NCBI RefSeq assembly: GCF_022513565.1 | Contig: NZ_JAKWBE010000008.1 | Coordinates: 1 to 64,000, forward strand | Direction of reading: 5' to 3' | From: Streptomyces gilvus | GTDB lineage: Bacteria; Actinomycetota; Actinomycetes; Streptomycetales; Streptomycetaceae | Length of the DNA stretch: 64,000 nt | Shown: one piece after another, positions 9,068 through 17,509 of the stretch | How positions within the stretch are numbered: the first letter of the stretch is position 1 | How the letters are laid out: every line of letters starts with the position of its first letter | Position numbers and translations under genes: made by a program | The notes under the pieces: generated by a model | Told to the model about the DNA's origin: nothing | The model's input: only the letters and a program-made list of their open reading frames with translations | The model's database searches: none

Positions 9068-9769
9068 ATGCCGGTAGCGATCATCACGGGGGCCTCCAAG
9101 GGGCTGGGGCGGGCGCTCGCCGAGGCCCTGGCCGCGCGGGGCTGGGATCTGGTGCTCGACGCCAGGACGGCCGAGGTGCTCCGGGAGACGGCGGCAGGGT
9201 TGGAGGCGAGGCACGGCACGCGCGTGCGGGCGCTGCCCGGGGACGTCACGGACGCCGGGCACCGGGCCGAGCTGGTGGCGGCGGCGTGGAAACTGGGCGG
9301 CGTCGATCTGCTGGTGAGCAACGCGAGCGCGCTGGGTGCCGAGCCGCTCGTACGGCTGGAGGGGCTGCCCCTGGAGGGGCTGCGGCGGGCGCTGGAGGTG
9401 AACGTGGTGGCCGCGCTGGGCCTGGTCCAGGAGGCGCTGCCGCTCCTGCGGGCCGCGGAGGCCGGCGCGGTGATCGCGGTCAGCTCGGACGCGGCCGCCG
9501 AGCCCTACGAGACCTGGGGCGGGTACGGGGCCTCCAAGGCGGCCCTGGACCAACTGGCGGCGGTGCTCGGCGAGGAGGAGCCCGGGCTGCGGGTGTGGGC
9601 GGTGGACCCCGGGGACATGGCGACGGACCTGTACGCGGCGGCCGTACCGGACGACGACGATCCGCGGCCCGCGCCGGCCGGGGTGGTCCCGGCCTTCCTG
9701 CGGCTGCTGGACGAACGGCCGGCGAGCGGGCGGTACGCGGCTCCGTCGCTGCTGGCGGAGGGGCGATGA
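9068..9769 (+). CDS. Short-chain dehydrogenase/reductase
   Basis: A 233-aa classical SDR. The Rossmann motif is TGASKGLGR (about 7-15), NNAG is replaced by SNAS, and the catalytic Ser, Tyr and Lys appear in AVSSDAA and YGASKAALDQ. It is probably NAD(P)-dependent; the substrate is unknown. The stop overlaps the start of the queA-like gene by four bases (ATGA), implying coupled expression. That pairing is unusual for queA, which normally travels with tgt. ATG 9068 follows a GTGGAG purine stretch. Confidence 0.92.
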   Translation: MPVAIITGASKGLGRALAEALAARGWDLVLDARTAEVLRETAAGLEARHGTRVRALPGDVTDAGHRAELVAAAWKLGGVDLLVSNASALGAEPLVRLEGLPLEGLRRALEVNVVAALGLVQEALPLLRAAEAGAVIAVSSDAAAEPYETWGGYGASKAALDQLAAVLGEEEPGLRVWAVDPGDMATDLYAAAVPDDDDPRPAPAGVVPAFLRLLDERPASGRYAAPSLLAEGR

Positions 9770-10851
9770 CGCTGGCCGTGCACGTGCCCGAGGAGCTGTC
9801 GGCGCGTGTCCCGGTCGAGCAGCGTGGGCCCGGGCTCGACCGGGACGCCGTGCGGCTGCTCGTGTCGCGGGGGACGGAGGTGTCGCATCACGCGTTCCGG
9901 GAGCTGCCCCGGCTGCTGCGGGCCGGGGATCTGCTCATCGTGAACACGTCGACCACGCTGGCCGCCGCCGTGGACGGGCGGGTGGGGCACGCGCGTGTGG
10001 TGGTCCACTTCTCCACGCGCGGGGACGACGGGCGGTGGGCGGTCGAACTGCGCGATCCCGACGGGAAGGGAACCACGCGCGTGCGCGCGGGCGGCCCCGC
10101 GGGGACGGAGGTGCGGCTGCCGGGGGGTGTGCGGCTGGTCCTGGAGGAACCGCTGAGCGCGTGCGGCGACCGTTTGTGGTGGGGGCGGGCCGCGGGGGCG
10201 GAGGTGCTCGGGATGCTGCGGGTGCACGGGCGGCCCATCCGGTACTCCTACACCGAGCGGGACCAGCCGCTGTCCGTCTACCAGACGGTGTTCGCGCTGC
10301 CGTCCGCCGACGGGACGGGCAGCGCGGAGATGCCGAGTGCGGCGCGGCCCTTCACGGCGCGGCTGGTGGCGGAGCTGGTGAGCCGGGGCGTGCAGTTCGC
10401 GCCCGTCACGTTGCACACCGGGGTGGCCTCGGCGGAGGCGCACGAGCCGCCGTATCCGGAGCGGTTCTCGGTGCCGGAGGCCTCGGCGCGGCTGATCAAC
10501 GCCGTGAAGGCCGGTCGGGGGCGGGTCGTCGCGGTGGGGACGACGGCCGTGCGGGCCGTGGAGTCGGCGGCGGGCGCGGACGGTGTCGTACGCGCGCGTG
10601 AGGGGTGGACGGACCTGGTGGTGACCCCGGAGCGCGGGGTGCGGGTGGTGGACGGGCTGCTGACCGGTCTGCACGAGCCGGAGGCCTCGCATCTGCTGAT
10701 GCTGGAGGCGATCGCGGGGCGGGCGGCGCTCGACCGCGGGTACGAGGAGGCGCTGCGCGGACGCTACCTGTGGCACGAGTTCGGGGACGTCCATCTCATC
10801 CTGCCGGAGGCACACCCTCACGCAGAGCATTGCTCCAGCAACTGCCGGTGA
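9766..10851 (+). CDS. queA: QueA-like S-adenosylmethionine:tRNA ribosyltransferase-isomerase family protein
   Basis: A 361-aa QueA-family protein. In queuosine synthesis QueA transfers the ribosyl part of S-adenosylmethionine onto 7-aminomethyl-7-deazaguanine in tRNA. Visible family segments include LLRAGDLLIVNTSTTLAA (about 43-60), EPPYPERFSVP and VGTTAVRAVESA near the C-terminal third. No tgt, queC-F or other queuosine gene lies in the window, so either the pathway is scattered or this is a repurposed orphan paralogue. The tail ends in CSSNCR with two cysteines, not obviously part of the family fold. It is coupled to the SDR by a 4-base overlap. Confidence 0.85.
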   Translation: MTLAVHVPEELSARVPVEQRGPGLDRDAVRLLVSRGTEVSHHAFRELPRLLRAGDLLIVNTSTTLAAAVDGRVGHARVVVHFSTRGDDGRWAVELRDPDGKGTTRVRAGGPAGTEVRLPGGVRLVLEEPLSACGDRLWWGRAAGAEVLGMLRVHGRPIRYSYTERDQPLSVYQTVFALPSADGTGSAEMPSAARPFTARLVAELVSRGVQFAPVTLHTGVASAEAHEPPYPERFSVPEASARLINAVKAGRGRVVAVGTTAVRAVESAAGADGVVRAREGWTDLVVTPERGVRVVDGLLTGLHEPEASHLLMLEAIAGRAALDRGYEEALRGRYLWHEFGDVHLILPEAHPHAEHCSSNCR

Positions 10852-10936
10852 GACGGGCGGGGGCGCGATGTGAGCCCGCGCATAGGGCGCAGATCACGTA
10901 CGAAGGTCGGTAGGAGATAGAGACTGACCTCATGAG

Positions 10937-10966
10937 CGGGACAGACGGTCCAGTCTGCCCCGTTTT
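10937..10966 (+). terminator. Rho-independent terminator after the SDR-queA operon
   Basis: A 10-bp stem with one A/C mismatch (10937-10946 with 10953-10962), 6-base loop and TTTT at 10963-10966. It ends the operon about 85 bases after the stop codon. Confidence 0.8.
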
Positions 10967-11007
10967 GCCCCTGCCTGATCCACTACCCGGGATCGTACGT
11001 CACACCT

Positions 11008-11036
11008 TTGCCTCGGCATTTTGCGGCCGCTAAGAA
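11008..11036 (+). promoter_or_regulatory. Candidate housekeeping promoter of the lysozyme-like gene
   Basis: TTGCCT (11008-11013), a 17-base spacer and TAAGAA (11031-11036) resemble a HrdB-type promoter. The transcript would carry a leader of about 110 bases with the hairpin at 11054-11077. The 300-base gap 10852-11151 therefore contains a terminator, a promoter and a leader hairpin. Confidence 0.45.
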
Positions 11037-11053
11037 TGGCTGCCGTCGCTCAG

Positions 11054-11077
11054 CGCCGCGGGTTCCAGCCCGCGGCG
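11054..11077 (+). promoter_or_regulatory. Perfect 9-bp leader hairpin
   Basis: CGCCGCGGG (11054-11062) pairs perfectly with CCCGCGGCG (11069-11077) across a 6-base loop in the predicted 5' leader, 74 bases before the start codon. There is no T-run, so it is more likely an mRNA-stability or regulatory stem than a terminator. Confidence 0.55.
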
Positions 11078-11151
11078 TTCGTGCGGGAAGGGCCCCTGTC
11101 CCCCGCCTACCGAAGAGCGACCTCCGCGCTATTCGAAGAGGTCCGTCTGCC

Positions 11152-11922
11152 ATGCCCAAGAACATCGACATCCGCCGTCACAGTCGTGCGCTGACCCGCC
11201 ATCACAAGATCGCGATCAGTGGTGTCGCCGCCCTCGGTGCCGCCGCCATCGCCTTCACCGCGGTGCCCAGCAGCGCCGAGACGACCACGAGCGAGGCCCC
11301 CGCGTCCCGCGTGGCCTACAGCAACGAGCCGATCAAGGACGTCAAGGCGAGCGTCACCGACCGGCTCGCCGCCGACAGCATCAAGTCCGAGGCCGCGAAG
11401 GCACAGGCCGAGGCCCGCGCCAAGGCCGTCGCCGCCGCCGCGAAGAAGCGGGCCGCCGCCGCGGCCGCCGCCAAGAAGGAGGCGGAGGCCAAGAAGAAGG
11501 CGCAGGCCCGGAAGAAGGCCGCCGCCGAGCGCAGGGCCAAGGAGGCCGCGAGCCGCTCCGCCAAGCGCGCCGCCCTCAAGAAGGCGACCGTCAGGTCCTA
11601 CGGCAACAACCTCGACGGCTGGATCAAGCACTCCCTGGACATCATGAAGTCCAAGGGCATCCCGGGCTCCTACAACGGCCTGTACCGCAACATCATGCGC
11701 GAGTCCTCGGGCAACCCCAACGCCATCAACGACTGGGACATCAACGCCATCAACGGCATCCCGTCCAAGGGCCTGCTGCAGGTCATCCCGCCGACCTTCA
11801 GCACGTACCACGTCGCCGGCACGTCCTGGAACATCTACGACCCGGTCGCCAACATCACCGCAGCCGCCAACTACGCGGCCCACCGCTACGGCACGATCGA
11901 CAACGTCAACAGCGCGTACTGA
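11152..11922 (+). CDS. Secreted lytic transglycosylase-like (SLT-fold) protein
   Basis: A 256-aa exported protein probably acting on peptidoglycan. The N-terminus has a basic start and a hydrophobic helix (about 21-40, IAISGVAALGAAAIAFTAV) with a likely cleavage near SSAE. A long Ala/Lys/Arg/Glu-rich coiled coil fills about residues 75-145. The C-terminal 105 residues form a lysozyme-like domain with the catalytic-type Glu in IMRESSGNPNAIN (about 182-194) and GLLQVIPPTF. ATG 11152 is preferred to upstream in-frame options because it begins the export signal. The coiled coil may span or bind the cell wall. Preceded by a hairpin leader and closed by a strong terminator. Confidence 0.88.
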   Translation: MPKNIDIRRHSRALTRHHKIAISGVAALGAAAIAFTAVPSSAETTTSEAPASRVAYSNEPIKDVKASVTDRLAADSIKSEAAKAQAEARAKAVAAAAKKRAAAAAAAKKEAEAKKKAQARKKAAAERRAKEAASRSAKRAALKKATVRSYGNNLDGWIKHSLDIMKSKGIPGSYNGLYRNIMRESSGNPNAINDWDINAINGIPSKGLLQVIPPTFSTYHVAGTSWNIYDPVANITAAANYAAHRYGTIDNVNSAY

Positions 11923-11952
11923 GGTCAGCGCGGACCTCTGCCACGTGAACGC

Positions 11953-11988
11953 CGAAGGGCGGCACCCCCTGACGGGTGCCGCCCTTCG
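11953..11988. terminator. Strong bidirectional terminator
   Basis: A perfect 15-bp stem (11953-11967 with 11974-11988) with a 6-base loop lies between the convergent lysozyme-like gene and the FHA-ABC gene. Confidence 0.85.
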
Positions 11989-12021
11989 CGTCGTACGGAC
12001 ACGTCGTACGGGAGGACCGGA

Positions 12022-14547
12022 CTACTTGCGCATGACCTCCGGCTCGTGGCGGCGCAGGAAGCGGGCCACGAAGAAGGCGCAGATCACAGCCAGCACGAGC
12101 AGCGCGATCATGTCCATGCTCCACGCGGTGACGGTGTGCTCCCACAGGGGGTCGTTGCTCTTGCCCTTGCCGGGGGGGCTGATCTTGTTGAAGTCCAGCG
12201 TGGCGCCCGCCGCGGCGACCGCCCAGCGGGACGGCATCAGGTACGAGACCTGGTTGGCGCCGATCGAGCCGTTCAGGGTGAACAGACAGCCCGTGAAGAC
12301 GACCTGGATGATCGCGAACATGACCAGCAGCGGCATGGTCTTCTCGGAGGTCTTCACCAACGACGAGATGATCAGGCCGAACATCATCGAGGTGAAACCC
12401 AGCGCCATGATCGGCAGACAGAGCTCCAGGAGCGTGGCGTTGCCGAGGACCAGTCCCTGCTTGGGGATCTCCCGGCTGGCGAAGCCGATGACGCCGACCA
12501 TCAGGCCCTGCAGCACGGTGACCACGCCGAGCACGAAGACCTTGGACATCAGGTAGGCGGAGCGGGACAGGCCGGTGGCGCGCTCGCGCTCGTAGATGAC
12601 CCGTTCCTTGATCAGCTCACGGACGGAGTTCGCCGCGCCGGCGAAGCAGGCGCCGACCGCGAGGATCAGCAGCACCGTGGTGGCCGTGCCGTTCGGGACG
12701 GGCTGGCCGGTGGCCCGGTTGATCATCGGGTTGGGCAGCAGGCCCTTGCCGGAGTCGATGAGCAGGCTCACCGCGCCGAGGACCAGCGGCAGGATCACCG
12801 TCAGGGCCAGGAAGCCCCGGTCCGAGGCGATGACCGACACATAGCGGCGCACCAGCGTGCCGAACTGGCTCATCCAGCCCTGCGGCTTCGGCGGCTTCAT
12901 CGCCTGCATCGGCGGCATCTGTACGGACTGTGGTGCGACCGCGTCGATGTCCGCGGCGTACATCTGGTAGTGCTGCGAGCCCTTCCAGCGTCCGGCCCAG
13001 TCGTAGTCGCGGTAGTTCTCGAAGGCGGAGAAGACGTCGGCCCAGGTGTCGTAGCCGAAGAAGTTCAGCGCCTCCTCCGGCGGGCCGAAGTAGGCGACCG
13101 CGCCGCCCGGCGCCATCACGAGGAGCTTGTCGCACAGCGCCAGCTCGGCGACGGAGTGGGTGACGACGAGGACCGTGCGGCCGTCGTCGGCGAGGCCGCG
13201 CAGCAGCTGCATGACGTCGCGGTCCATGCCCGGGTCGAGGCCCGAGGTCGGCTCGTCCAGGAAGATCAGCGACGGCTTGGTGAGCAGCTCCAGGGCCACC
13301 GAGACGCGCTTGCGCTGGCCCCCGGAGAGGGAGGTGACCTTCTTCTCCTTGTGGATGTCGAGCTTCAGCTCGCGCAGCACCTCGTCTATGCGGGCCTCAC
13401 GCTCGGCGCCGGTGGTGTCGGCCGGGAAGCGGAGCTTGGCCGCGTACTTGAGGGCCTTCTTGACGGTCAGTTCCTTGTGCAGGATGTCGTCCTGCGGGAC
13501 CAGACCGATGCGCTGGCGCAGCTCGGCGAACTGCTTGTACAGGTTGCGGTTGTCGTAGAGGACGTCGCCCTGGTTGGCGGGCCGGTAGCCGGTGAGTGCC
13601 TTCAGGAGCGTCGACTTGCCCGAGCCCGACGGGCCGATGACCGCGATCAGCGACTTCTCCGGGACGCCGAAGGAGACGTCCTTGAGGATCTGCTTGCCGC
13701 CGTCGACCGTGACCGTCAGATGACGGGCCGAGAAGGACACCTCACCGGTGTCGACGAACTCCTCGAGATGGTCGCCGACGATCCGGAACGTGGAGTGGCC
13801 GACGCCCACGATGTCGGCCGGGCCGAGGAGTTGGGAGCCGCCCTTGGGGATCGGCTGGCCGTTGACGTAGGTGCCGTTGTGCGAGCCGAGGTCGCGGATC
13901 TCCATGCGGCCGTCGGGCATCGAGTGGAACTCGGCGTGGTGCCGGGAGACCTGCAGGTCGGAGACGACCAGCTCGTTCTCCAGGGCACGGCCGATGCGCA
14001 TCACGCGGCCGATGGAGAACTGGTGGAACGTGGTCGGGCTGCGGTCGCCGTAGACCGGCGGCGCCCCCGCGCCACCACCGGGGCCCGGCTGCTGCGGGAC
14101 GTGCGCGGCGGCCTGCTGAGGCTGTCCCCACGCGGGCTGCGGCGCCTGCTGCTGCGGTGCCTGCTGCGCCCAGCCGGGGCTCGCGCCCTGCGCGGCGAAC
14201 GGCTGTTGCTGCGGCTGGGCCTGCGGTGCTACGACGGCCGCCGCCGCGCCGGAGAGGTTCAGCCGAGGGCCGTCGGTCGCGTTGCCGAGGTGGACGGCCG
14301 AGCCGGGCCCGATCTCCATCTGGTGGATGCGCCGGCCCTGCACGAACGTGCCGTTGGTGGAGCCGTGGTCCTCGATGACCCAACTGCGGCCGCCCCAGCT
14401 GATCGTGGCGTGGCGCCAGGACACCCTGGCGTCCTCCAGCACGATGTCGCCCTGCGGATCGCGTCCGAGGGTGTAGGTCCTGGACGGCTCGAGCGTCCAG
14501 GTACGTCCATTTGATTCCAGTACGAGTTCCGGCACTCCAAGCCCCAC
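12022..14547 (-). CDS. FHA-FHA-ABC ATPase-permease fusion transporter (Rv1747-like)
   Basis: An 841-aa single-chain ABC exporter with phospho-threonine-reading domains. FHA1 (about 20-75) shows GRDPQGDIVLED, SWRHA and GSTNGTFV. A Gln/Pro/Ala-rich linker (about 95-165) separates FHA2 (about 175-240), with GRALENELVV, SRHHAEF and GSHNGTYVNG. The ATPase follows with GPSGSGKST, LSGGQRKRVS and LIFLDEPTSGLDP, then an ABC2 permease with about six helices in the last 250 residues. The architecture matches mycobacterial Rv1747, which is controlled by Ser/Thr kinases through its FHA domains, so kinase control is likely here; the substrate is unknown. The start is GTG at 14547; a GTG four codons in is an alternative. 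Confidence 0.93.
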   Translation of the reverse strand: MGLGVPELVLESNGRTWTLEPSRTYTLGRDPQGDIVLEDARVSWRHATISWGGRSWVIEDHGSTNGTFVQGRRIHQMEIGPGSAVHLGNATDGPRLNLSGAAAAVVAPQAQPQQQPFAAQGASPGWAQQAPQQQAPQPAWGQPQQAAAHVPQQPGPGGGAGAPPVYGDRSPTTFHQFSIGRVMRIGRALENELVVSDLQVSRHHAEFHSMPDGRMEIRDLGSHNGTYVNGQPIPKGGSQLLGPADIVGVGHSTFRIVGDHLEEFVDTGEVSFSARHLTVTVDGGKQILKDVSFGVPEKSLIAVIGPSGSGKSTLLKALTGYRPANQGDVLYDNRNLYKQFAELRQRIGLVPQDDILHKELTVKKALKYAAKLRFPADTTGAEREARIDEVLRELKLDIHKEKKVTSLSGGQRKRVSVALELLTKPSLIFLDEPTSGLDPGMDRDVMQLLRGLADDGRTVLVVTHSVAELALCDKLLVMAPGGAVAYFGPPEEALNFFGYDTWADVFSAFENYRDYDWAGRWKGSQHYQMYAADIDAVAPQSVQMPPMQAMKPPKPQGWMSQFGTLVRRYVSVIASDRGFLALTVILPLVLGAVSLLIDSGKGLLPNPMINRATGQPVPNGTATTVLLILAVGACFAGAANSVRELIKERVIYERERATGLSRSAYLMSKVFVLGVVTVLQGLMVGVIGFASREIPKQGLVLGNATLLELCLPIMALGFTSMMFGLIISSLVKTSEKTMPLLVMFAIIQVVFTGCLFTLNGSIGANQVSYLMPSRWAVAAAGATLDFNKISPPGKGKSNDPLWEHTVTAWSMDMIALLVLAVICAFFVARFLRRHEPEVMRK

Positions 14548-14692
14548 TGAGTAGTCCCCCGAGTTACCCCCATCACAGGGAGTCTAGGGATGTCGAACAT
14601 CGTCGGGAACTATTTCAGGCCCGCCCCTCTGACCGAAAGTCGGACCTTGTGAACACCACGCTCATACGCATCCGTCGGTTCCGTTGACGGGG

Positions 14693-14720
14693 TTGAAACC
14701 GACCCGGAGAGTGGTAAATC
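14693..14720 (+). promoter_or_regulatory. Candidate promoter of the streptophobe gene
   Basis: TTGAAA (14693-14698), a 16-base spacer and TAAATC (14715-14720). The -35 region lies inside an inverted repeat (GTCGGTT near 14674-14680 and AACCGAC at 14697-14703), which suggests a repressor site overlapping the promoter. Confidence 0.4.
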
Positions 14721-14775
14721 ACGCGAGGGGGACACGCGCGGCCGCTCGGTCGCGCAGCGGATCGGGGGGTCTGCC

Positions 14776-16704
14776 ATGAGCGCGTCGTCGAGTGTCGAGT
14801 CCGTACGGAGCGGCACAAGGGTGCCGTGGGGAGACGTCCTGCTGTCCGCGATCGCCTCCGTGAGCTGGGCGTTGATCGGGATGGCGGGCACGGCGGCCCT
14901 CGGTCTGCATCTTCTGGAGGCGGACTCGGCGGGTTCGCTGGGCCCGATGACCGCTGCCGTGGTGGCTCTTGGGGCAGGCGGTTCGATATCGCCGTCCGGC
15001 GACGTGTCCGCGTTCGGGCTCAAGGGCGCGGAGGCCCATACGGCCGTCACGATCACGCCACTGGGCGTCAGCCTGGTGGGGGCGCTGCTGCTGTCCTGGG
15101 TCTTCCTACGGTCCCTGCGGTCCGCGGGAGTTGTGATCGCGCCTGCCGAACTCCTCGCGCGCGCGGGCGCGGTGGTGGTGCTGTTCGTGGCGACACTGGG
15201 CGGGCTGGTGTGGGCGGGGCACGACGTCATCACCATCGACGGCGGCTCGCTCGGGCTGGACAAGCTCCCCGGCGCCGGTGGCGGGGGCGGCGGTGTGAAC
15301 ATCCCGGGCCTCGGGGATGTCGGGAACATCGGCGGGCTGCTGCCCGACAACATCGGCAACCTCATCCACGCCAAGGCGGCCGTCGGCTTCTCGGTCGACA
15401 CGGCGCCCACCGTGCTGGGCGGGCTCGGCTGGTCGGTGGGGATCCTGCTGATCGCGCTGCTGGCCTCGCGCCGCACTCCCCTGCCGCGCGGCTGGGAGGC
15501 CGTGCACCGTGTCGTACGGCCGGCCGCTTCCGCGCTCGTCACGGTGCTGCTGGTCGCCGTGGCGACGGGGTGCGCGGCGGCGGTGTACGCGGCGATCGGC
15601 GACGCCCACCCCAAGCGGATCTTCGGGGCGGCGCTGCTGGGAGCGCCCAACGGCACCTGGCTCGGCATCCCGATCGGTCTGTTCGTCCCCTTCGACGGCA
15701 GGGCGACCGGCGTGCTGACCAAGTTCCTTCCCGATCCCCTGGACAAGCTCCTCACCGCGAAGACCGACCAGTCGGTGACCCTCGGCCGCCTGGCCGACCT
15801 GGACGGACGGGTGTGGCTGCTCGGCGTGGCGGCGGCGGTGACGATGCTGCTGGCGGGGGTGCTGGCGGCGGTACGGACCCCGGTCATCGCGCGCGCTACG
15901 GACTCCCGAGGCGTGGGTGGTCCGGGTGCCCTCGCCTTCGCGGGGCGGTGTGCGCTTCGGCTCGGCGTCCTGACCGCGCTGACGCTGCCGTTGCTCGCGT
16001 GGCTGACGGAGGTGTCGGTGGACGCCTCGCTGTCGGTCCTGGGCTTCGACGCGTTCGGCGCCGGGATCCAGCTGCGCGGGAATCTCGGTACGGCACTGCT
16101 GCTCGGTGCCCTGTGGGGTGCCGGCGCGGGGGCGGCCGGGGCGCTGCTGGCGTGGGTCACGGGGGCGGCGGGGCGGCGGGCGGCGCCGCTGGCGGTGGGG
16201 GGCTTGGGTGCGGGGGGCGCGGGTGCAGGGGCTGCTGGCGCTGGGCCCGTGGGTGCAGGGGCTGCCGGGGCCGGCTTGGGCACGGGAGCCGTGGGGGCGG
16301 GCACGCCGGTCGGGACCGCCGAGTATCCCCGGCACGCGCGTGGGCCGCAGCCGCCTCCGATGCCGGTGCGTGAACCGGGAACGGGGGTGCCGGGGCCGTA
16401 CCGGCCCGGCTCGTCGTACCGGCCGCCGAACCCCGCCACCAATCCGTATCTGCAGCTGCCGGAGGAACTGCGGGAACCGGAGGACGAGCGTCCCGGCCCC
16501 GGCGAGGAGCAGGGGACGGGCGAGGCACCACCGCCCGGCACGGGGAACAGGGACGTGTACGGCGCGCCGACCGTGGCCCGGCCCTACGACGGCCCCCCGC
16601 CACGTCGACCGGGGAGCGGCCGCTCCCCGGAGGGCAACCGCCGCCAGCCACCCCCGCCGCCCCCGCCCCCTCCCCCACCCGGCCGCCCCAAGGGGGGTCA
16701 CTGA
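14776..16704 (+). CDS. Streptophobe-family polytopic membrane protein
   Basis: A 642-aa integral membrane protein of the streptophobe family, so far restricted to Streptomyces and relatives and without known function. About ten hydrophobic helices lie between residues 18 and 475, with a periplasm-like loop rich in Gly/Asn (about 165-205: GGGGGGVNIPGLGD and so on). The last 150 residues are Gly/Ala- then Pro-rich and disordered, ending in a run of about 13 prolines and GRPKGGH. The 37/19-bp minisatellite begins about 25 bases past its stop, so the disordered tail may have grown by similar slippage. ATG 14776 gives the family N-terminus. Confidence 0.85.
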   Translation: MSASSSVESVRSGTRVPWGDVLLSAIASVSWALIGMAGTAALGLHLLEADSAGSLGPMTAAVVALGAGGSISPSGDVSAFGLKGAEAHTAVTITPLGVSLVGALLLSWVFLRSLRSAGVVIAPAELLARAGAVVVLFVATLGGLVWAGHDVITIDGGSLGLDKLPGAGGGGGGVNIPGLGDVGNIGGLLPDNIGNLIHAKAAVGFSVDTAPTVLGGLGWSVGILLIALLASRRTPLPRGWEAVHRVVRPAASALVTVLLVAVATGCAAAVYAAIGDAHPKRIFGAALLGAPNGTWLGIPIGLFVPFDGRATGVLTKFLPDPLDKLLTAKTDQSVTLGRLADLDGRVWLLGVAAAVTMLLAGVLAAVRTPVIARATDSRGVGGPGALAFAGRCALRLGVLTALTLPLLAWLTEVSVDASLSVLGFDAFGAGIQLRGNLGTALLLGALWGAGAGAAGALLAWVTGAAGRRAAPLAVGGLGAGGAGAGAAGAGPVGAGAAGAGLGTGAVGAGTPVGTAEYPRHARGPQPPPMPVREPGTGVPGPYRPGSSYRPPNPATNPYLQLPEELREPEDERPGPGEEQGTGEAPPPGTGNRDVYGAPTVARPYDGPPPRRPGSGRSPEGNRRQPPPPPPPPPPPGRPKGGH

Positions 16705-16730
16705 GCGTGGCCGCGTTTCCCCAGGCGCAG

Positions 16731-17390
16731 GGTGGTTCCGCAGGCACGGGGCGGTTCCCCCTTGGCGCAGGGCCGTCCCCCGGACGCGGCCCGTTCCGTT
16801 GGACGCGGGGCGGTTCCCCGTACGCAGGGCCGTCCCCCGGACGCAGGGCCGTTCCCCGGGCGCGAGGCCGTTCCCCAGACCGGGGCCGTTCCGCAGGCGC
16901 AGGGCGCTTCCCCGGACACAGGAGTGTTCGCCGGACGCAAGACCGTTCCCCAGGCGCGAGGCCGTTCCCCACACGGGGGGGGCGGTTCCGCACGCGCGTG
17001 GCGCTCCCCCGGACGCGGGGCCGTTCCCCAGACGGAGGCCGTTCCCCAGGCACGGGGCCGTTCCCCAGACGGAGGCCGTTCCGCACGCGCGGGGCCGTTC
17101 CCCAGACGGAGGCCGTTCCCCAGGCACAGGACCGTTCCCCAGACGGAGGCCGTTCCCCAGGCACAGGACCGTTCCCCAGACGGAGGCCGTTCCGCACGCG
17201 CGGGGCCGTTCCCCAGACGGAGGCCGTTCCGCACGCGCGGGGCCGTTCCCCAGACGGAGGCCGTTCCTCAGGCACGGGGCCGTTCCCCAGACGGAGGCCG
17301 TTCCGCAGGCACGGGGCCGTTCCCCGGACGCCGGGCCGTCCCCCGGACGCAGGGCGGCTACCCGGACGCGCGGCGGTTACCCGTGGTGGT
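16731..17390. repeat. Degenerate 19-bp tandem minisatellite between the streptophobe gene and serB
   Basis: About 35 head-to-tail units near CCGTTCCCCGGGCGCAGGG fill most of the 805-base gap 16705-17509. Units at the left (about 16731-17020) and the far right (after 17335) are diverged. The core from 17021 to 17335 is a homogenised 37-bp higher-order repeat, listed separately. Nineteen and 37 are both 1 modulo 3, so each unit shifts frame and stop codons are absent from several frames, which creates very long spurious open frames on both strands. The remaining 17391-17509 is the immediate serB upstream region, with no clear motif beyond the start. Confidence 0.9.
17021..17335. repeat. Homogenised 37-bp higher-order tandem repeat
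   Basis: CCGTTCCCCAGACGG recurs at 17021, 17058, 17095, 17132, 17169, 17206, 17243 and 17280, exactly 37 bases apart; a ninth diverged copy starts at 17317. Each unit is an invariant 18-bp half (CCGTTCCCCAGACGGAGG) plus a variable 19-bp half (CCGTTCC then CCAGGCACGGGG, GCACGCGCGGGG or CCAGGCACAGGA types). The half contains a short CCGT/ACGG hairpin. Copy number probably varies among strains. Confidence 0.95.
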
Positions 17391-17509
17391 GCGGGCCGCC
17401 GTGGTCCCTCCGTCATGTGCCCGCCACCCCGTCGACACCCACTGTTCCGTGTCCGCCAGGCGGACCGCGGCGGCGGGCGGCACTGGGTGCCGGATACGGT
17501 GGGAGGACC

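Noticed and set aside
7426..10851. An 1141-codon open frame upstream-fused to the QueA-like gene
   Set aside because: Its first 780 codons are antisense to the kinase pair or out of frame with the SDR; GC-rich DNA makes such frames common.
10880..11150. c-di-AMP (ydaO) riboswitch before the lysozyme-like gene
   Set aside because: Such switches precede some Streptomyces wall hydrolases, but the conserved aptamer motifs are not found here; only a simple hairpin is seen.
17000..17340. CRISPR-like array of regular repeats
   Set aside because: Units are directly adjacent, the 'spacers' are variants of the same repeat and no cas gene is present; it is a minisatellite.
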